64,000 nucleotides of DNA from Streptomyces viridochromogenes (GCF_001270495.1 NZ_LGUR01000230.1:62001-126000); one strand, 5' to 3'; numbered from the stretch's first letter, positions 1 through 8,830 are shown. The notes: generated by a model from the sequence alone, not told the origin. Program-made: numbers and translations.

Positions 1-1202
1 GGCTCCTTCGAGGTGAGGTCGAAGGGGGCCTGCAGGCCACCGGCGGTGAAGGCGGTGTTCTTCATGGCGTTCTCGTACACGCACGTGCGGGTGAGCTCGG
101 CGCAGTCGCGGGCGGCGGTGGCGAACAGCAGCCAGGCGGAGAAGGCGCGCAGGGCGGGGTAGGTGACCTGCTTGCCGGGGGCGTACTTCTCGAACAGGTC
201 GATCACCTGCTGGACGGCAGGGTTGTCACCGGCGCTCTCCAGCGGGGCGCTGCCGAGGAGTTCGGCGTAGTTGTGCTGTGTGCCCAGAGCGGCGCCGGCC
301 AGTTGCGGGAACGCGGGGCCGTAGGCGTTGCTGTTGGCGTCGATCCAGTCGGGGGTGTATCCGATGCCGGTGAGGGCCTGCTCCAGTTTGGCCAGGCTCG
401 CGAAGTCGCCCAGGAAGACCAGGCCCCGGACTCCGGATTTCTTGATCGACTGGGCGTAGGGGGTCCAGTCGGAGACGCCGGCCGCCGGGTACAGGTCACT
501 GTGGGAGACCTTGCCGCCGAGACCGGCGACGGCTTCCTTGAACTGGGCGGCCATGACCTTGGTGACGGGGGAGTCACCGGCGATGATGCCGACCTTTTTC
601 GCCGAGTCCGGGTACTTCTCCTTCAGCAGCCAGGTGTAGTAGCCGGCGTACTGGAAGTACCCGGCGGTCGGGCCGGAGGCCAGTGCCTGGAGGTCGGAGC
701 CGATGGCGCCGATCTGGCTGGACTGGGAGGGGAAGTTGGGCAGCAGGCACTTCAGCCGGTCCTTGACGCCGAGGCTGTCCAGCGCCGAGCCGCCGCCCAC
801 CAGCGCGAAGTCCGCCTTGCAGGCCTCCAGCACCCGCTGGCGGACCTCCATGAGTTTCGCGTCGCGGGTGACGGGGACGAGGTCGCGGCCGTTGATGCCG
901 CCCGCGTCGTTGCACCAGGACGTGAACACCTTCGCGGCGTCCACGAACTCGGACCGCTTGGTGAAGCCGATGTCGGACATGACGCCGACCTGGATCTCGT
1001 CGTCGGTGACGCCCTGGACGGAGGAGGACTTGGCGGTGCCGGGGCCGCACACGTCCTTCAGCGTGCCGAAGTCGGCGCTCGTCTGTGCGGCGGGGCTCGT
1101 CTGCCGCACGGGGTCGGTGCCGGGGGCGTCGCCGGATCTGGTGGAGCAGCCGGCCAGCAGCACCGTGACCACGGTGACCGCGCCGATCAGCGTCCTGCGC
1201 AT
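1..1202 (-). CDS. ABC transporter substrate-binding lipoprotein (branched-chain amino acid type), 3' end outside window
   Basis: Binds a small solute outside the membrane for an ABC importer of the Leu/Ile/Val-binding (periplasmic-binding type 1) family. The N-terminus has MRR, a hydrophobic stretch and the lipobox LAGC, so the mature protein should be lipid-anchored. The following DDEIQVGVMSDIGFTK segment is the usual first strand of this family. The ATG at 1202 follows a GAGG-type ribosome site. The gene is last in a minus-strand SDR / aldehyde dehydrogenase / CoA-transferase run, 91 bp after the CoA-transferase, with a stem-loop in the gap. About 400 codons are present without a stop, so only the C-terminus is missing. 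The association suggests uptake of the compound degraded by the cluster; the ligand cannot be read from the sequence. Confidence 0.85.
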   Translation of the reverse strand, partial: MRRTLIGAVTVVTVLLAGCSTRSGDAPGTDPVRQTSPAAQTSADFGTLKDVCGPGTAKSSSVQGVTDDEIQVGVMSDIGFTKRSEFVDAAKVFTSWCNDAGGINGRDLVPVTRDAKLMEVRQRVLEACKADFALVGGGSALDSLGVKDRLKCLLPNFPSQSSQIGAIGSDLQALASGPTAGYFQYAGYYTWLLKEKYPDSAKKVGIIAGDSPVTKVMAAQFKEAVAGLGGKVSHSDLYPAAGVSDWTPYAQSIKKSGVRGLVFLGDFASLAKLEQALTGIGYTPDWIDANSNAYGPAFPQLAGAALGTQHNYAELLGSAPLESAGDNPAVQQVIDLFEKYAPGKQVTYPALRAFSAWLLFATAARDCAELTRTCVYENAMKNTAFTAGGLQAPFDLTSKE

Positions 1203-1219
1203 GGTGCCTCCTCGGGGAG

Positions 1220-1239
1220 CTCGGACGCCGTCGTCCGAG
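1220..1239 (-). other. Intercistronic stem-loop before the binding-protein gene
   Basis: Perfect 8-bp arms CTCGGACG (1220-1227) and CGTCCGAG (1232-1239) with a 4-nt loop, between the CoA-transferase stop and the binding-protein start. It could stabilise or attenuate the downstream message, giving the binding protein its own expression level. That role is inference. Confidence 0.45.
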
Positions 1240-1293
1240 GGAGGTGAGGGAGTGCGTGGGGTGGCGTGGGCCAGGTGCCTCCCGCCGACGTCG

Positions 1294-2499
1294 TCAGGTG
1301 ATCGCGCCGCTCGCCTTGAGGGCGAGGATGCGGTCCCAGTCGTAGCCGAGCTCTGTGAGGATCTCCTCGGTCTGGGCGGCGAACTCGGGGAGGGCTCCGA
1401 GGCGGGTGTCCTCGACGTCGAACTGGACGGGGCTGGAGACCAGTTCGAGGTCGCCGGCCCGGCCGATGTAGCCGTTGGCGCGGACCTGGGGGTCGGCGGC
1501 GGCCTGGAGGGTGTCCTGGACGGGTGCCCAGGGCCCGTCGAGCGCGGCGAGGTCCTTGGACCACTCGGTCAGGGTTCGGCTCGCGATCACCTCGCGGAGG
1601 ATCTTCACCGCCTCCGCCGTGTGCTCGGCGATGGCCTCGGCGGTGGCGAACCGGGGATCGTCGGCGAGCTCCGGCCGGCCGATGCAACGGCACACGTCGG
1701 GCCAGAACTTGGCCGGCTGGAGCATCACGAAGGCGATGAACCGGTCGTCGGAGGTGCGGTAGAGCCCGGAGAGCGGGTTGGTGGGTGAGCCGTGGGCACT
1801 GGGCGTCACCCCCTCCCAGGGGCGGTCGAGGTGGACGGAGACGGCGATGGTGTGGCCGAGCGCCCACAGGCCGCTGCCGAGGAGGGAGACGTCCACGACG
1901 GGGGCCTCGCCGGTGCGCTCCCGGCGCAGCAGGGCGGCGGCGACGCCGCCGGCGAGGTTGGTGCCGGAGACGGTGTCGCCGTAGGCGGGGCCGGGCGGGC
2001 TGATCATCCCTTCGCTGCCGGGCGGGGTGATGCTGGCCGCGGTCCCCGCGCGCGCCCAGAAGGCGGTCATGTCGTAGCCGCCCTTGTCCGCCTCGGGGCC
2101 GCGCGGACCGAGGGCGGTGCCGCGGGCGTAGACGATGCGCGGGTTGACGGCGCGGATGTCGTCGACGTCGATGCCGAGTCGGGTGCGGGAGGAGGGCATG
2201 AAGCTGGTGAGGAAGACGTCGGAGTCCTTCACCAGTTCGTAGAGCACCTCGCGGCCCTCGGGGCGGGACATGTCCAGGCCGAGGGAGCGCTTGCCCCGGT
2301 TGGCGTGGGCCACGTTGGGGTTGGGGTCGCCCTCCACCCGGAACGAGCCGGTCTGGCGCAACCCGCGCTGCGGGTCGCCGGTGACGGCGTGTTCGATCTT
2401 GACGACGTCGGCGCCCCAGTCGGCGAGGACGGCCCCGGCCGAGGGGACGAAGCCGTACATGGCGACTTCGAGGACGCGGATGCCTTCGAGTGGCTTCAT
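1294..2499 (-). CDS. CaiB/BaiF family (class III) CoA-transferase
   Basis: 401 aa. Moves CoA between acyl groups through an aspartyl-CoA intermediate. The start MKPLEGIRVLEVAMYGFVPSAG followed by LADWGADVVKIEH is the family signature, and the Asp in AYGDTVSG (about residue 170) is the expected nucleophile. DMSRPEGREVLYELVKDSDVFLTSF is the usual second conserved block. The ATG at 2499 overlaps the aldehyde dehydrogenase stop as ATGA, so the two are probably translationally coupled. It could activate an acid produced by the neighbouring aldehyde dehydrogenase. The acyl substrate is unknown. Confidence 0.9.
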   Translation of the reverse strand: MKPLEGIRVLEVAMYGFVPSAGAVLADWGADVVKIEHAVTGDPQRGLRQTGSFRVEGDPNPNVAHANRGKRSLGLDMSRPEGREVLYELVKDSDVFLTSFMPSSRTRLGIDVDDIRAVNPRIVYARGTALGPRGPEADKGGYDMTAFWARAGTAASITPPGSEGMISPPGPAYGDTVSGTNLAGGVAAALLRRERTGEAPVVDVSLLGSGLWALGHTIAVSVHLDRPWEGVTPSAHGSPTNPLSGLYRTSDDRFIAFVMLQPAKFWPDVCRCIGRPELADDPRFATAEAIAEHTAEAVKILREVIASRTLTEWSKDLAALDGPWAPVQDTLQAAADPQVRANGYIGRAGDLELVSSPVQFDVEDTRLGALPEFAAQTEEILTELGYDWDRILALKASGAIT

Positions 2500-3962
2500 G
2501 CCACCTCCCCGGGCGGCACGACCCGGCCGAAGGCCTTCTCCTCCAGGAACTCCTCGAACCCGGCGCGTCCGCTCTCCCGGCCGATGCCGGACTGCTTGTA
2601 CCCGCCGAACGGCACGTCGGCGGAGAAGTAGTTGCCGCCGTTGATCGAGAAGGTGCCCGTGCGGATGCGGCGGGCCAGGCGGATCGCGCGCTCGTCGTCG
2701 GCGCTGTGCACGGCGCCGGACAGGCCGTACTTGGAGTGGTTGGCGATGCGGACTGCGTCGTCCTCGTCGTCGTAGGGGATGACCGCGAGGACGGGTCCGA
2801 AGACCTCCTCCTGGGCGATCTCGCTGTCGGGGTCGACACCGGCGAGGAGAGTGGGTTCGTAGAACCAGCCGGGGTCGACGCGTTTGCCGCCACGGACGAG
2901 CGTCGCCCCGCCCTCGACGGCACGCCGCACCATGGCGTCGACCTTGTCACGCTGCTGCTCGCTGATGAGCGGGCCCATGGCGGTCTCCGGGGCCTGCGGG
3001 TTGCCTACGCGGACGCGTTCCATCCCCGCCGCGACGAGCTGCACGATCCGGTCGTGGTCGGCACGCGGGACGAGGAGGCGGGAGGTGAGGGCGCAGCCCT
3101 GGCCGGAGTGGGAGCAGATGGTGAAGGCGGCGAACATGGCGGCCTTGGTGAAGTCCGCGTCGTCCAGGACGATCATGGCGGACTTGCCACCGAGTTCGAG
3201 GAAGACCCGCTTCACGGTGCCTGCCGCGGCCGCCATGATGGCCCGCCCGGTGGTGGTGGCGCCGGTGAAGGTGACCAGGTCCACGTCGGGGTGGGTGGTG
3301 AGCAGTTCGCCGACCTCGGTGCGCGAGGAGCTGAGGACGCTCACGACACCGGGCGGGATGTCGGTGTGCTCCGCGATGAGTTCGCCGAGCGCGAGGGTGG
3401 TCAGCGGGGTCTGCGGGGCGCCCTTGAGGACGACGGTGCAGCCGGCCGCGAGTGCGGGGGCGAGCTTGGCCAGGGCGAGCTGGTTGGGGAAGTTGTACGG
3501 CAGGATGGCGGCGACGACCCCGGCCGCCTCCTTCTCCACCCAGCGGTGGTGGCGCTGGCCGCGGCTCTCCTTCTCTCCGAGGTCCTCGGTGAACTCGTAG
3601 TTCTCCAGGAGGTCCGCGTAGTACGTCACGAGGCCGATCGGATCGTCCAACTGAGGGCCGTGGGTGAGCTGGCGGGGCGCGCCGACCTCGGCGATGGTCA
3701 GCTCGCGCAGCTCTTCGCGGTGGTCGTCGAGGGCCTGGTGGAGCTGGCGCAGACAGCGCAGCCGGAGGTCCTTGTCCGTGGCCCAGTCGGTGGTGTCGAA
3801 GGCGCGGCGGGCGGCGGCGACCGCGGCCTCGGCGTCGGCCTTCGTGGCGTCCGGAGCGTGGCCGAGCAGGTCGCCGTTGGCGGGGTTGTACGAGGGGAAG
3901 GTGCTGTCCGCGGCGAGCAGCTTGCCGTCGATCAGCTGGGACTTGACGACGAGAGAGCTCAC
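2496..3962 (-). CDS. NAD(P)-dependent aldehyde dehydrogenase
   Basis: 488 aa, full length for the ALDH superfamily. Oxidises an aldehyde to the acid. Visible landmarks: LPYNFPNQ (oxyanion Asn), FTGATTTGR (cofactor loop), general base Glu256 in LELGGKSA, and catalytic Cys290 in SGQGC. VFGPVLAVIPYDDEDDAV near residue 385 is the usual Glu-Phe-Gly motif. It sits between an upstream SDR (overlap ATGA at 3959-3962) and a downstream CaiB transferase. This suggests the sequence alcohol to aldehyde/ketone to acid to CoA ester. The substrate is not identifiable from sequence. Confidence 0.92.
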   Translation of the reverse strand: MSSLVVKSQLIDGKLLAADSTFPSYNPANGDLLGHAPDATKADAEAAVAAARRAFDTTDWATDKDLRLRCLRQLHQALDDHREELRELTIAEVGAPRQLTHGPQLDDPIGLVTYYADLLENYEFTEDLGEKESRGQRHHRWVEKEAAGVVAAILPYNFPNQLALAKLAPALAAGCTVVLKGAPQTPLTTLALGELIAEHTDIPPGVVSVLSSSRTEVGELLTTHPDVDLVTFTGATTTGRAIMAAAAGTVKRVFLELGGKSAMIVLDDADFTKAAMFAAFTICSHSGQGCALTSRLLVPRADHDRIVQLVAAGMERVRVGNPQAPETAMGPLISEQQRDKVDAMVRRAVEGGATLVRGGKRVDPGWFYEPTLLAGVDPDSEIAQEEVFGPVLAVIPYDDEDDAVRIANHSKYGLSGAVHSADDERAIRLARRIRTGTFSINGGNYFSADVPFGGYKQSGIGRESGRAGFEEFLEEKAFGRVVPPGEVA

Positions 3963-4690
3963 AGCCGCACCACCGATCCGCCGTCGACGGCGATGACCTG
4001 TCCGGTGACCCAGGCGGCCTCGTCCGAGAGCAGGAACTTCAGGGCGCCCGCCTGGTCGGTGGGCGTGCCCATGCGTTTGAGGGCGAAGGACTGCACCATG
4101 GCCGTGCGGTACTCATCGGGGATGATGCTGCGGGCCGCCTCGGTGTCCGTCGGGCCCGGCGCGATCGCGTTGACGCGGATGCCGCGCGGGCCGAGTTCTG
4201 CGGCGAGGGAGGCGGTGAGGTGGTTGATGCCGGCCTTGGCGAGCCCGTAGAAGCCGGTGGCCTGCCAGGCCGCGGTGGAGGACTGGTTGACGACGGCCGC
4301 GCCCTCCTCGAGGTGCGGCAGGGCGGCGCGGGTGACGTGCAGCGCGCCGAGCAGGTTCACCTTCAGGAAGCGGTCGAGGTAGTCGTAGTCGACGGTGACG
4401 ATGCCCTCGCGGCGCATGCCGTGGAAGATCGCGGCATTGTTGACCAGGTGGTCGATCCGCCCGAACTCGCGCATCACGGTGTCGATGAGTGCTTCGGCGG
4501 AAGCGGGGTCGGCCACGTCGGCCCGCACGAACAGGGCGTCACCGATCTCCTTGGCGACCCGCTGCCCCTGCTCCTCGTTGAGCTCCGCGACCACCACGCG
4601 CGCGCCCTCGGCCGCCAGCGCCCGGGCGTACCCTTCGCCGATGCCCTGGCCGGCTCCGGTGACGATGATCACCTTGTCCTTGAACCGCAT
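3959..4690 (-). CDS. Short-chain dehydrogenase/reductase (SDR)
   Basis: 243 aa, classical SDR. The nucleotide loop is VTGAGQGIGEGYARALA at the N-terminus, NNAA follows near residue 87, the catalytic set is Ser in NQSSTAAW with Tyr/Lys in FYGLAKAGIN, and the C-terminus ends in GGSVVRL after VTGQVIAVDGG. The ATG at 4690 is preceded by GAGGAGG, which selects it over a longer in-frame reading upstream. It is the first gene of a four-gene minus-strand operon and diverges from the TauD-family gene across 180 bp containing the GAGAAT-N3-ATTCTC operator. Confidence 0.92.
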   Translation of the reverse strand: MRFKDKVIIVTGAGQGIGEGYARALAAEGARVVVAELNEEQGQRVAKEIGDALFVRADVADPASAEALIDTVMREFGRIDHLVNNAAIFHGMRREGIVTVDYDYLDRFLKVNLLGALHVTRAALPHLEEGAAVVNQSSTAAWQATGFYGLAKAGINHLTASLAAELGPRGIRVNAIAPGPTDTEAARSIIPDEYRTAMVQSFALKRMGTPTDQAGALKFLLSDEAAWVTGQVIAVDGGSVVRL

Positions 4691-4757
4691 CCCAGCCTCC
4701 TCGCTCGGTTGCTCGGAAACTACATTCTCTCTTTGCGCGAAGCAAGGATTCGGACAC

Positions 4758-4772
4758 GAGAATCGGATACTC
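4758..4772. promoter_or_regulatory. Degenerate copy of the GAGAAT-N3-ATTCTC operator
   Basis: GAGAATCGGATACTC, one mismatch from the perfect palindrome at 4835-4849. A further half-site (ATTCTC, 4724-4729) lies closer to the minus-strand SDR. Three phased elements in one divergent promoter region suggest that both directions are controlled. This is inferred from sequence alone. Confidence 0.55.
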
Positions 4773-4834
4773 ACAGCGTCTGAGGTCGGCCTCCAACACC
4801 CCTGCACGCACAAGGGTTTCCGTTCCGCCCTCGC

Positions 4835-4849
4835 GAGAATAAGATTCTC
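4835..4849. promoter_or_regulatory. Operator palindrome GAGAAT-N3-ATTCTC (copy 1)
   Basis: GAGAATAAGATTCTC, a perfect palindrome with a 3-bp spacer, 21 bp before the ATG of the TauD-family gene. Identical half-sites recur at 10899, 15656 and 29357, each time in front of a transcription unit of acyl-CoA or oxidation genes. A repressor bound here would cover the plus-strand start region. The TetR gene at 11006 is the best candidate regulator. Confidence 0.8.
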
Positions 4850-4870
4850 TAATTCGGAAGGGATGTTTCC

Positions 4871-5677
4871 ATGATCGAATCGAAAGCCTTGAGCCCGGCT
4901 CTCGGAGTCGAGTTCACCGGGGTCACGGACCCGCTCGACGACTCCTTCGTCCACCGCTGCGCGGAAGCCCTCAAGTGGCGGGGCGTCCTGCTGGTGCGCG
5001 GGCTGCATCTCGACGACGAGCGCCAGCTGGCGTTCAGCCGGCGACTGGGCGAGGTGGTGGCGCTGAACGGCCAGGAGATCTTCCCGATCTCCATCAATCC
5101 GGAGAAGAGCAGGACCGCCAAGTACCTCAAGGGCGCGTTCTTCTGGCACCTCGACGGCACCACCGACGATGTGCCGGTCAAGGCGACCACGCTCACCGCC
5201 CGCGAGGTCGCCATGACCGGCGGCGGCACCGACTTCGCCAGCACCTACGCGGCGTACGAGAGCCTGCCGGAAAAGGAGCGCAAGCGCTACGAGACCCTGC
5301 GCGTGGTGCACAGCTTCGAGGCCGCGCAGCGGCTGGTGAACCCCGACCCCGGCGAGCAGGAGCTGGCCGCCTGGCGCACCCAGCCCACGCACGAGGTGTC
5401 CCTCGTGTGGCAGCGCCGCGACGGCCGCCGCTCCCTGGTCACCGGCGCCACCGCCGACCACGTCGTGGGCATGGACCCCGGCGACAGCCGCGCCCTGCTG
5501 GAGGAACTGCTCGACCGGACCACCCGGGAGCGCTTCCGCTACACCCACGACTGGGCGGTCGGCGACCTGGTGGTCTGGGACAACACCGGCATCCTGCACC
5601 GGGCCCTGCCCTACGCCGAGAACTCCGAGCGGCTACTGCACCGCACGACCGTCGTCGGCGACGAGGCGTTCGCATGA
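4871..5677 (+). CDS. TauD/TfdA-family Fe(II)/2-oxoglutarate dioxygenase
   Basis: 268 aa. Would hydroxylate a substrate using O2 and 2-oxoglutarate. Iron ligands are visible as HxD in FFWHLDGTTDD (about residues 93-99) and a distal His in WDNTGILHRALPY (about 243), with Arg in SERLLHRTTV for the 2-oxoglutarate carboxylate. Length is normal for the family. GGAAGGG at 4856-4862 is the ribosome site. First gene of a plus-strand run; its stop overlaps the next SDR start (ATGA). An oxygenase followed by an SDR suggests hydroxylation and then oxidation to a ketone. Confidence 0.88.
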   Translation: MIESKALSPALGVEFTGVTDPLDDSFVHRCAEALKWRGVLLVRGLHLDDERQLAFSRRLGEVVALNGQEIFPISINPEKSRTAKYLKGAFFWHLDGTTDDVPVKATTLTAREVAMTGGGTDFASTYAAYESLPEKERKRYETLRVVHSFEAAQRLVNPDPGEQELAAWRTQPTHEVSLVWQRRDGRRSLVTGATADHVVGMDPGDSRALLEELLDRTTRERFRYTHDWAVGDLVVWDNTGILHRALPYAENSERLLHRTTVVGDEAFA

Positions 5678-6393
5678 GCGCCGCGCAGGCACCGACGGCC
5701 GTCGTGACCGGCGGGGCCTCCGGCATCGGTCGGGCGATCGCACAGCGGCTCACCGCCGACGGCCTGAACGTGGCCGTCCTCGACCTCTCCCCCAGCGAGG
5801 AGGGCTTCGGCCTGACCGTGGACGTCGCCGAACGCGCCCAGGTCGACAAGGCGATGGACGCGGTGCGCGAGCGCTTCGGCCCCGTGGGCGTCCTGGTCAA
5901 CGCGGCCGGCAAGGACGGCTTCACCCGCTTCGCGGACCTGTCCTTCACCGACTGGCAGCGCGTGGTCGACATCAACCTCAACGGCGTCTTCCACTGCGTG
6001 CAGTCGGCCCTGCCGGACATGGTGCACGCCCGCTGGGGCCGGATCATCAACATCTCCTCCTCCAGCACCCACTCCGGCCAGCCGTTCATGGCGCACTATG
6101 TGGCGGCCAAGTCCGCCGTGAACGGACTCACCAAGTCCCTGGCCCTCGAACTCGGCCCGAAGGGCATCACGGTGAACGCGATCCCGCCCGGCTTCATCGA
6201 CACCCCCATGCTGCGCACCGCCGAGCGGGAGCAGCAGCTCGGCGGCACCATCGAGGACCACATCGCGCGCACGCCGGTCCGCCGGGTCGGCCGCCCCGAG
6301 GACATCGCCGCGACCTGCTCCTTCCTGGTCAGCGAGGAGGCCGGTTACATCACCGGGCAGATCATCGGTGTGAACGGGGGCCGCAACACGTGA
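5674..6393 (+). CDS. Short-chain dehydrogenase/reductase (SDR)
   Basis: 239 aa, classical SDR. It shows VTGGASGIGRAIAQRL, VNAAGKDG, INISSSSTHSG, catalytic HYVAAKSAVN and the C-terminal VSEEAGYITGQIIGVNGG. The start at 5674 is fixed by overlap with the TauD stop (ATGA). The gene ends in a GTGA overlap with the next gene, so the three are coupled. Likely oxidises the hydroxyl made by the dioxygenase or acts as a beta-oxidation 3-hydroxyacyl dehydrogenase; the sequence does not separate these. Confidence 0.92.
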   Translation: MSAAQAPTAVVTGGASGIGRAIAQRLTADGLNVAVLDLSPSEEGFGLTVDVAERAQVDKAMDAVRERFGPVGVLVNAAGKDGFTRFADLSFTDWQRVVDINLNGVFHCVQSALPDMVHARWGRIINISSSSTHSGQPFMAHYVAAKSAVNGLTKSLALELGPKGITVNAIPPGFIDTPMLRTAEREQQLGGTIEDHIARTPVRRVGRPEDIAATCSFLVSEEAGYITGQIIGVNGGRNT

Positions 6394-6926
6394 CGAGACT
6401 GCGCCCCGTCCCGTATGAGGAGTGGGACGGCGAGGTGCTGCGTCCGCTGACGGGCGGGCGCACGGTCCCGCCGTCCAACGCCCTCGGCCTGCTGCTGAAC
6501 CACCCGCAGCTGGCCAAGGCGTTCCTGACCTTCAGCACCCACCTGCTGTACCGCAGCACACTGCCCGCCAGGACGCGCGAACTGACGATCCTCAGGGTCG
6601 CCTGGCGTCACCGGTGCCGGTACGAATGGGCCCACCACGTGCTGATCGCACGCGAGGCCGGTGTGACGGAGGAGGAAGTGGAGAAGGTCCGCCAGGGCGC
6701 GAGCACGCTGTTGAACCGGGCGGTGGACGAACTCGAGACCACCTCATCTCTGTCCGACGAGCTGTACGAGGAGCTGGCGAAGCACATGGACGAACGGCAG
6801 CTGATGGACTTCGTGTTCACGGTCGGCGCGTACCGGATGCAGGCCATGGCCTACAACACCTTCGAGGTGGAACCCGATCCGGGTATGGACGACGGGGGCA
6901 TGAGCGACCGCGGACCGGCCACATAG
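6390..6926 (+). CDS. Carboxymuconolactone decarboxylase-family (AhpD-like fold) protein
   Basis: 178 aa, all-helical family. The segment LPARTRELTILRVAWRHRCRYEWAHHVLIAREAGVTEEEVEKV is the CMD core. The peroxidatic pair CxxC of AhpD is absent: only one Cys (HRCRYEWAHH) remains with the downstream His. It therefore resembles the decarboxylase/unknown-function members rather than a peroxidase. GTG start at 6390 overlaps the SDR stop. Similar proteins accompany SDR and acyl-CoA genes in actinobacterial catabolic clusters; the exact role is unknown. Confidence 0.85.
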   Translation: MTRLRPVPYEEWDGEVLRPLTGGRTVPPSNALGLLLNHPQLAKAFLTFSTHLLYRSTLPARTRELTILRVAWRHRCRYEWAHHVLIAREAGVTEEEVEKVRQGASTLLNRAVDELETTSSLSDELYEELAKHMDERQLMDFVFTVGAYRMQAMAYNTFEVEPDPGMDDGGMSDRGPAT

Positions 6927-6940
6927 CCGGGGGGATGGAC

Positions 6941-7996
6941 ATGCCGCGTTCCGTACGCCCCGACCAGCCGCTTCGCGTCGTCCAGTGGGCCACGGGGACC
7001 ATCGGCGCGCGATCGCTGCGCGCCGTTGTCGACCATCCGCACATGGTGCTGGCGGGAGTTCACGTCCACTCCCCCGGGAAGGCCGGCCGTGACGCCGGCG
7101 AGCTGTGCGGGAGTGGCCCCACGGGCGTCACGACCACCCACCGTCTCGACGACGTCCTCGCCCTGGGGGCCGACTGCGTGCTGTACATGCCGCGCACGGC
7201 CGAACTGGACGAGCTGTGCGCCCTGCTCGCGTCCGGCGCGAACGTCGTGGCCACGACCGGCGGGTTCCACCACCCGGCCGGTCTGGACCCCGCCGTCCGG
7301 TGCAGGGTCGAGGCGGCCTGCGAGCAGGGCGGCACCTCGCTCCACGACACCGGCAGCAGCCCCGGCTTCATCACCGAGGCCGTACCGCTCGTGCTGGCCT
7401 CGGTGCAGCGGCGGCTGGAGAACCTGACCATCCACGAGTACGCCGATCTGTCCCGGCGGGACTCACCGGAACTGCTGTTCGACATCATGGGCTTCGGCCG
7501 GGCTCCTGCAACGGCGTTCGACGAACGCCGCCTGGTACACGTCGAGGGCAGTTTCGGGCCCTCGCTGCGCCTGGTGGCCGACGCCCTGGGGCTGCCCCTG
7601 GACTCGGTGGAGGCGCGTGGGCAGTTGGCCACGGCGGCCCGCACGACCCGCGTCGCCGCCGGTGTCCTGCACGCCGGGACCGTGGCGGCGCAGCGGATGA
7701 CGGTGTCCGGTCGGCGCGACGGCCGCACGCTCCTGGAGTTCAACGCGACCTGGTACTGCACCGAAAACCTCGACCCGGCCTGGGACCTGCGTCCCACCGG
7801 GTGGCATCTGACAGTCGACGGCGACACGCCCCTCGACGTCGCCATGAGGTTCCCGGTGCCGCTGGAGCGGCTGGCCTCGGTCTCCCCCGGCTACACCGCC
7901 CACCGGGCCGTCAACGCCGTTCCCGCCGTCTGCGCTGCGGCCCCGGGACTCCGGACCACGGCGGATCTTCCCCCGTTCACCGCGGTGCTCGGCTGA
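6941..7996 (+). CDS. Dihydrodipicolinate-reductase-like NAD(P)-binding oxidoreductase
   Basis: 351 aa. The N-terminus RVVQWATGTIGARSLRAVVDHPHMVLAGVHVHSPGKAGRDAGELCG is the Rossmann domain of the DapB-like / 2,4-diaminopentanoate-dehydrogenase-like family, with GSSPGFITEAVPL in the second domain. These proteins are common in actinobacterial lipid and steroid clusters, usually without an assigned substrate. The ATG at 6941 has GGGGGGA six bases upstream; an in-frame ATG at 6935 lies inside that ribosome site and is less likely. Last gene of the TauD operon; its stop is inside the terminator stem. Confidence 0.82.
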   Translation: MPRSVRPDQPLRVVQWATGTIGARSLRAVVDHPHMVLAGVHVHSPGKAGRDAGELCGSGPTGVTTTHRLDDVLALGADCVLYMPRTAELDELCALLASGANVVATTGGFHHPAGLDPAVRCRVEAACEQGGTSLHDTGSSPGFITEAVPLVLASVQRRLENLTIHEYADLSRRDSPELLFDIMGFGRAPATAFDERRLVHVEGSFGPSLRLVADALGLPLDSVEARGQLATAARTTRVAAGVLHAGTVAAQRMTVSGRRDGRTLLEFNATWYCTENLDPAWDLRPTGWHLTVDGDTPLDVAMRFPVPLERLASVSPGYTAHRAVNAVPAVCAAAPGLRTTADLPPFTAVLG

Positions 7997-8021
7997 GCCG
8001 GGGCCGCCCCGGGGCTCAGCC
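7991..8021. terminator. Bidirectional terminator formed by two stop codons
   Basis: Perfect 9-bp arms GGCTGAGCC (7991-7999) and GGCTCAGCC (8013-8021), extended by GGGG/CCCC inside. The left arm contains the TGA of the plus-strand oxidoreductase and the right arm the TGA of the minus-strand hydratase, so the convergent operons share one hairpin. Confidence 0.75.
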
Positions 8022-8807
8022 CTGCTTCAGACGCTGCTTCATCTCGTCGAGGCGGGTCAGGATCGGGAAGCCGTCCACGCTGAGCGCGTTGCCATGCCCG
8101 GTCTGGTGGATGTCGAAGACGGACTGGAGAGCAGTGTGGAAGCCCTGGACATCGAGGGTCTGATTGACGGCGCGCTTGGCCTGGCGCAGTCCGAACGGGG
8201 GCATTGCGGCGATCCGGTCGGCCAACTCGTAGGTGCTGCTGTCCAGTTCGTCGAGCGGCACCACCTTGTTCACCATGCCGACCTGCTCGGCCTCCCGGGC
8301 GGTCAGCGGCCGTCCGGTGAACAGGATCTCCTTGGCCTTGCGCGGGCCCAGCTCCCAGGTGTGGCCGTGGTACTCGACGCCCCCGATGCCCATGTGCACG
8401 ACCGGGTCGGAGAACTCGGCGTTCTCCGCGGCCACGATCAGGTCGCACGGCCAGCACAGCATCAGCCCGGCGGCGATGCACTTCCCCTGGACGGCCGCGA
8501 TGGTCGGCTTGGGGATGTTCCGCCACTTCAGCGAGTACTCCAGGTAGTGGCGGGTCTCCGCGTCGTAGATCCACTCCAGGGTGATCTCACCGGGGCCGGG
8601 CCAGCGGTCCTTCAGGTCGTGCCCGGCCGAGAAATGCCGGCCGTTCGCCCTGAGCACGACGACCCGTACGTGCGCGTCCCGCGCGGCCCGGGTGTAGGCA
8701 GCGTCGAGGTCGTCGAGGAGCGCCATGGTCTGGGCGTTGGCTGCCTCGGGGCGGTTGAGGGTGATCGTGGCGATGCCGTTCTCGGCCTCGTACAGGATCT
8801 GGTCCAT
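8016..8807 (-). CDS. Enoyl-CoA hydratase/isomerase family protein
   Basis: 263 aa crotonase-fold protein. ITLNRPEAANAQTMALLDDL opens the fold, the oxyanion hole is in FSAGHDLKDRW and AAVQGKCIAAGLML, and FSDPVVHMGIGG covers the active-site region. The classical Glu pair of a standard hydratase is not obvious (HMGIGGVEYHGHTWELGPRKA), so isomerase or other crotonase activity is possible. ATG at 8807. It is the third gene after two acyl-CoA dehydrogenases on the minus strand, 23 bp downstream of the second. Confidence 0.88.
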   Translation of the reverse strand: MDQILYEAENGIATITLNRPEAANAQTMALLDDLDAAYTRAARDAHVRVVVLRANGRHFSAGHDLKDRWPGPGEITLEWIYDAETRHYLEYSLKWRNIPKPTIAAVQGKCIAAGLMLCWPCDLIVAAENAEFSDPVVHMGIGGVEYHGHTWELGPRKAKEILFTGRPLTAREAEQVGMVNKVVPLDELDSSTYELADRIAAMPPFGLRQAKRAVNQTLDVQGFHTALQSVFDIHQTGHGNALSVDGFPILTRLDEMKQRLKQG

Positions 8808-8830
8808 GGCGGGTGTCCTCTGTCCCTCTT

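Noticed and set aside
574..1050. Arg/Pro/Gly-rich frames opposite the binding-protein gene and similar long frames throughout
   Set aside because: Such frames are shadows of high third-position GC; they lack family motifs and overlap well-supported genes.
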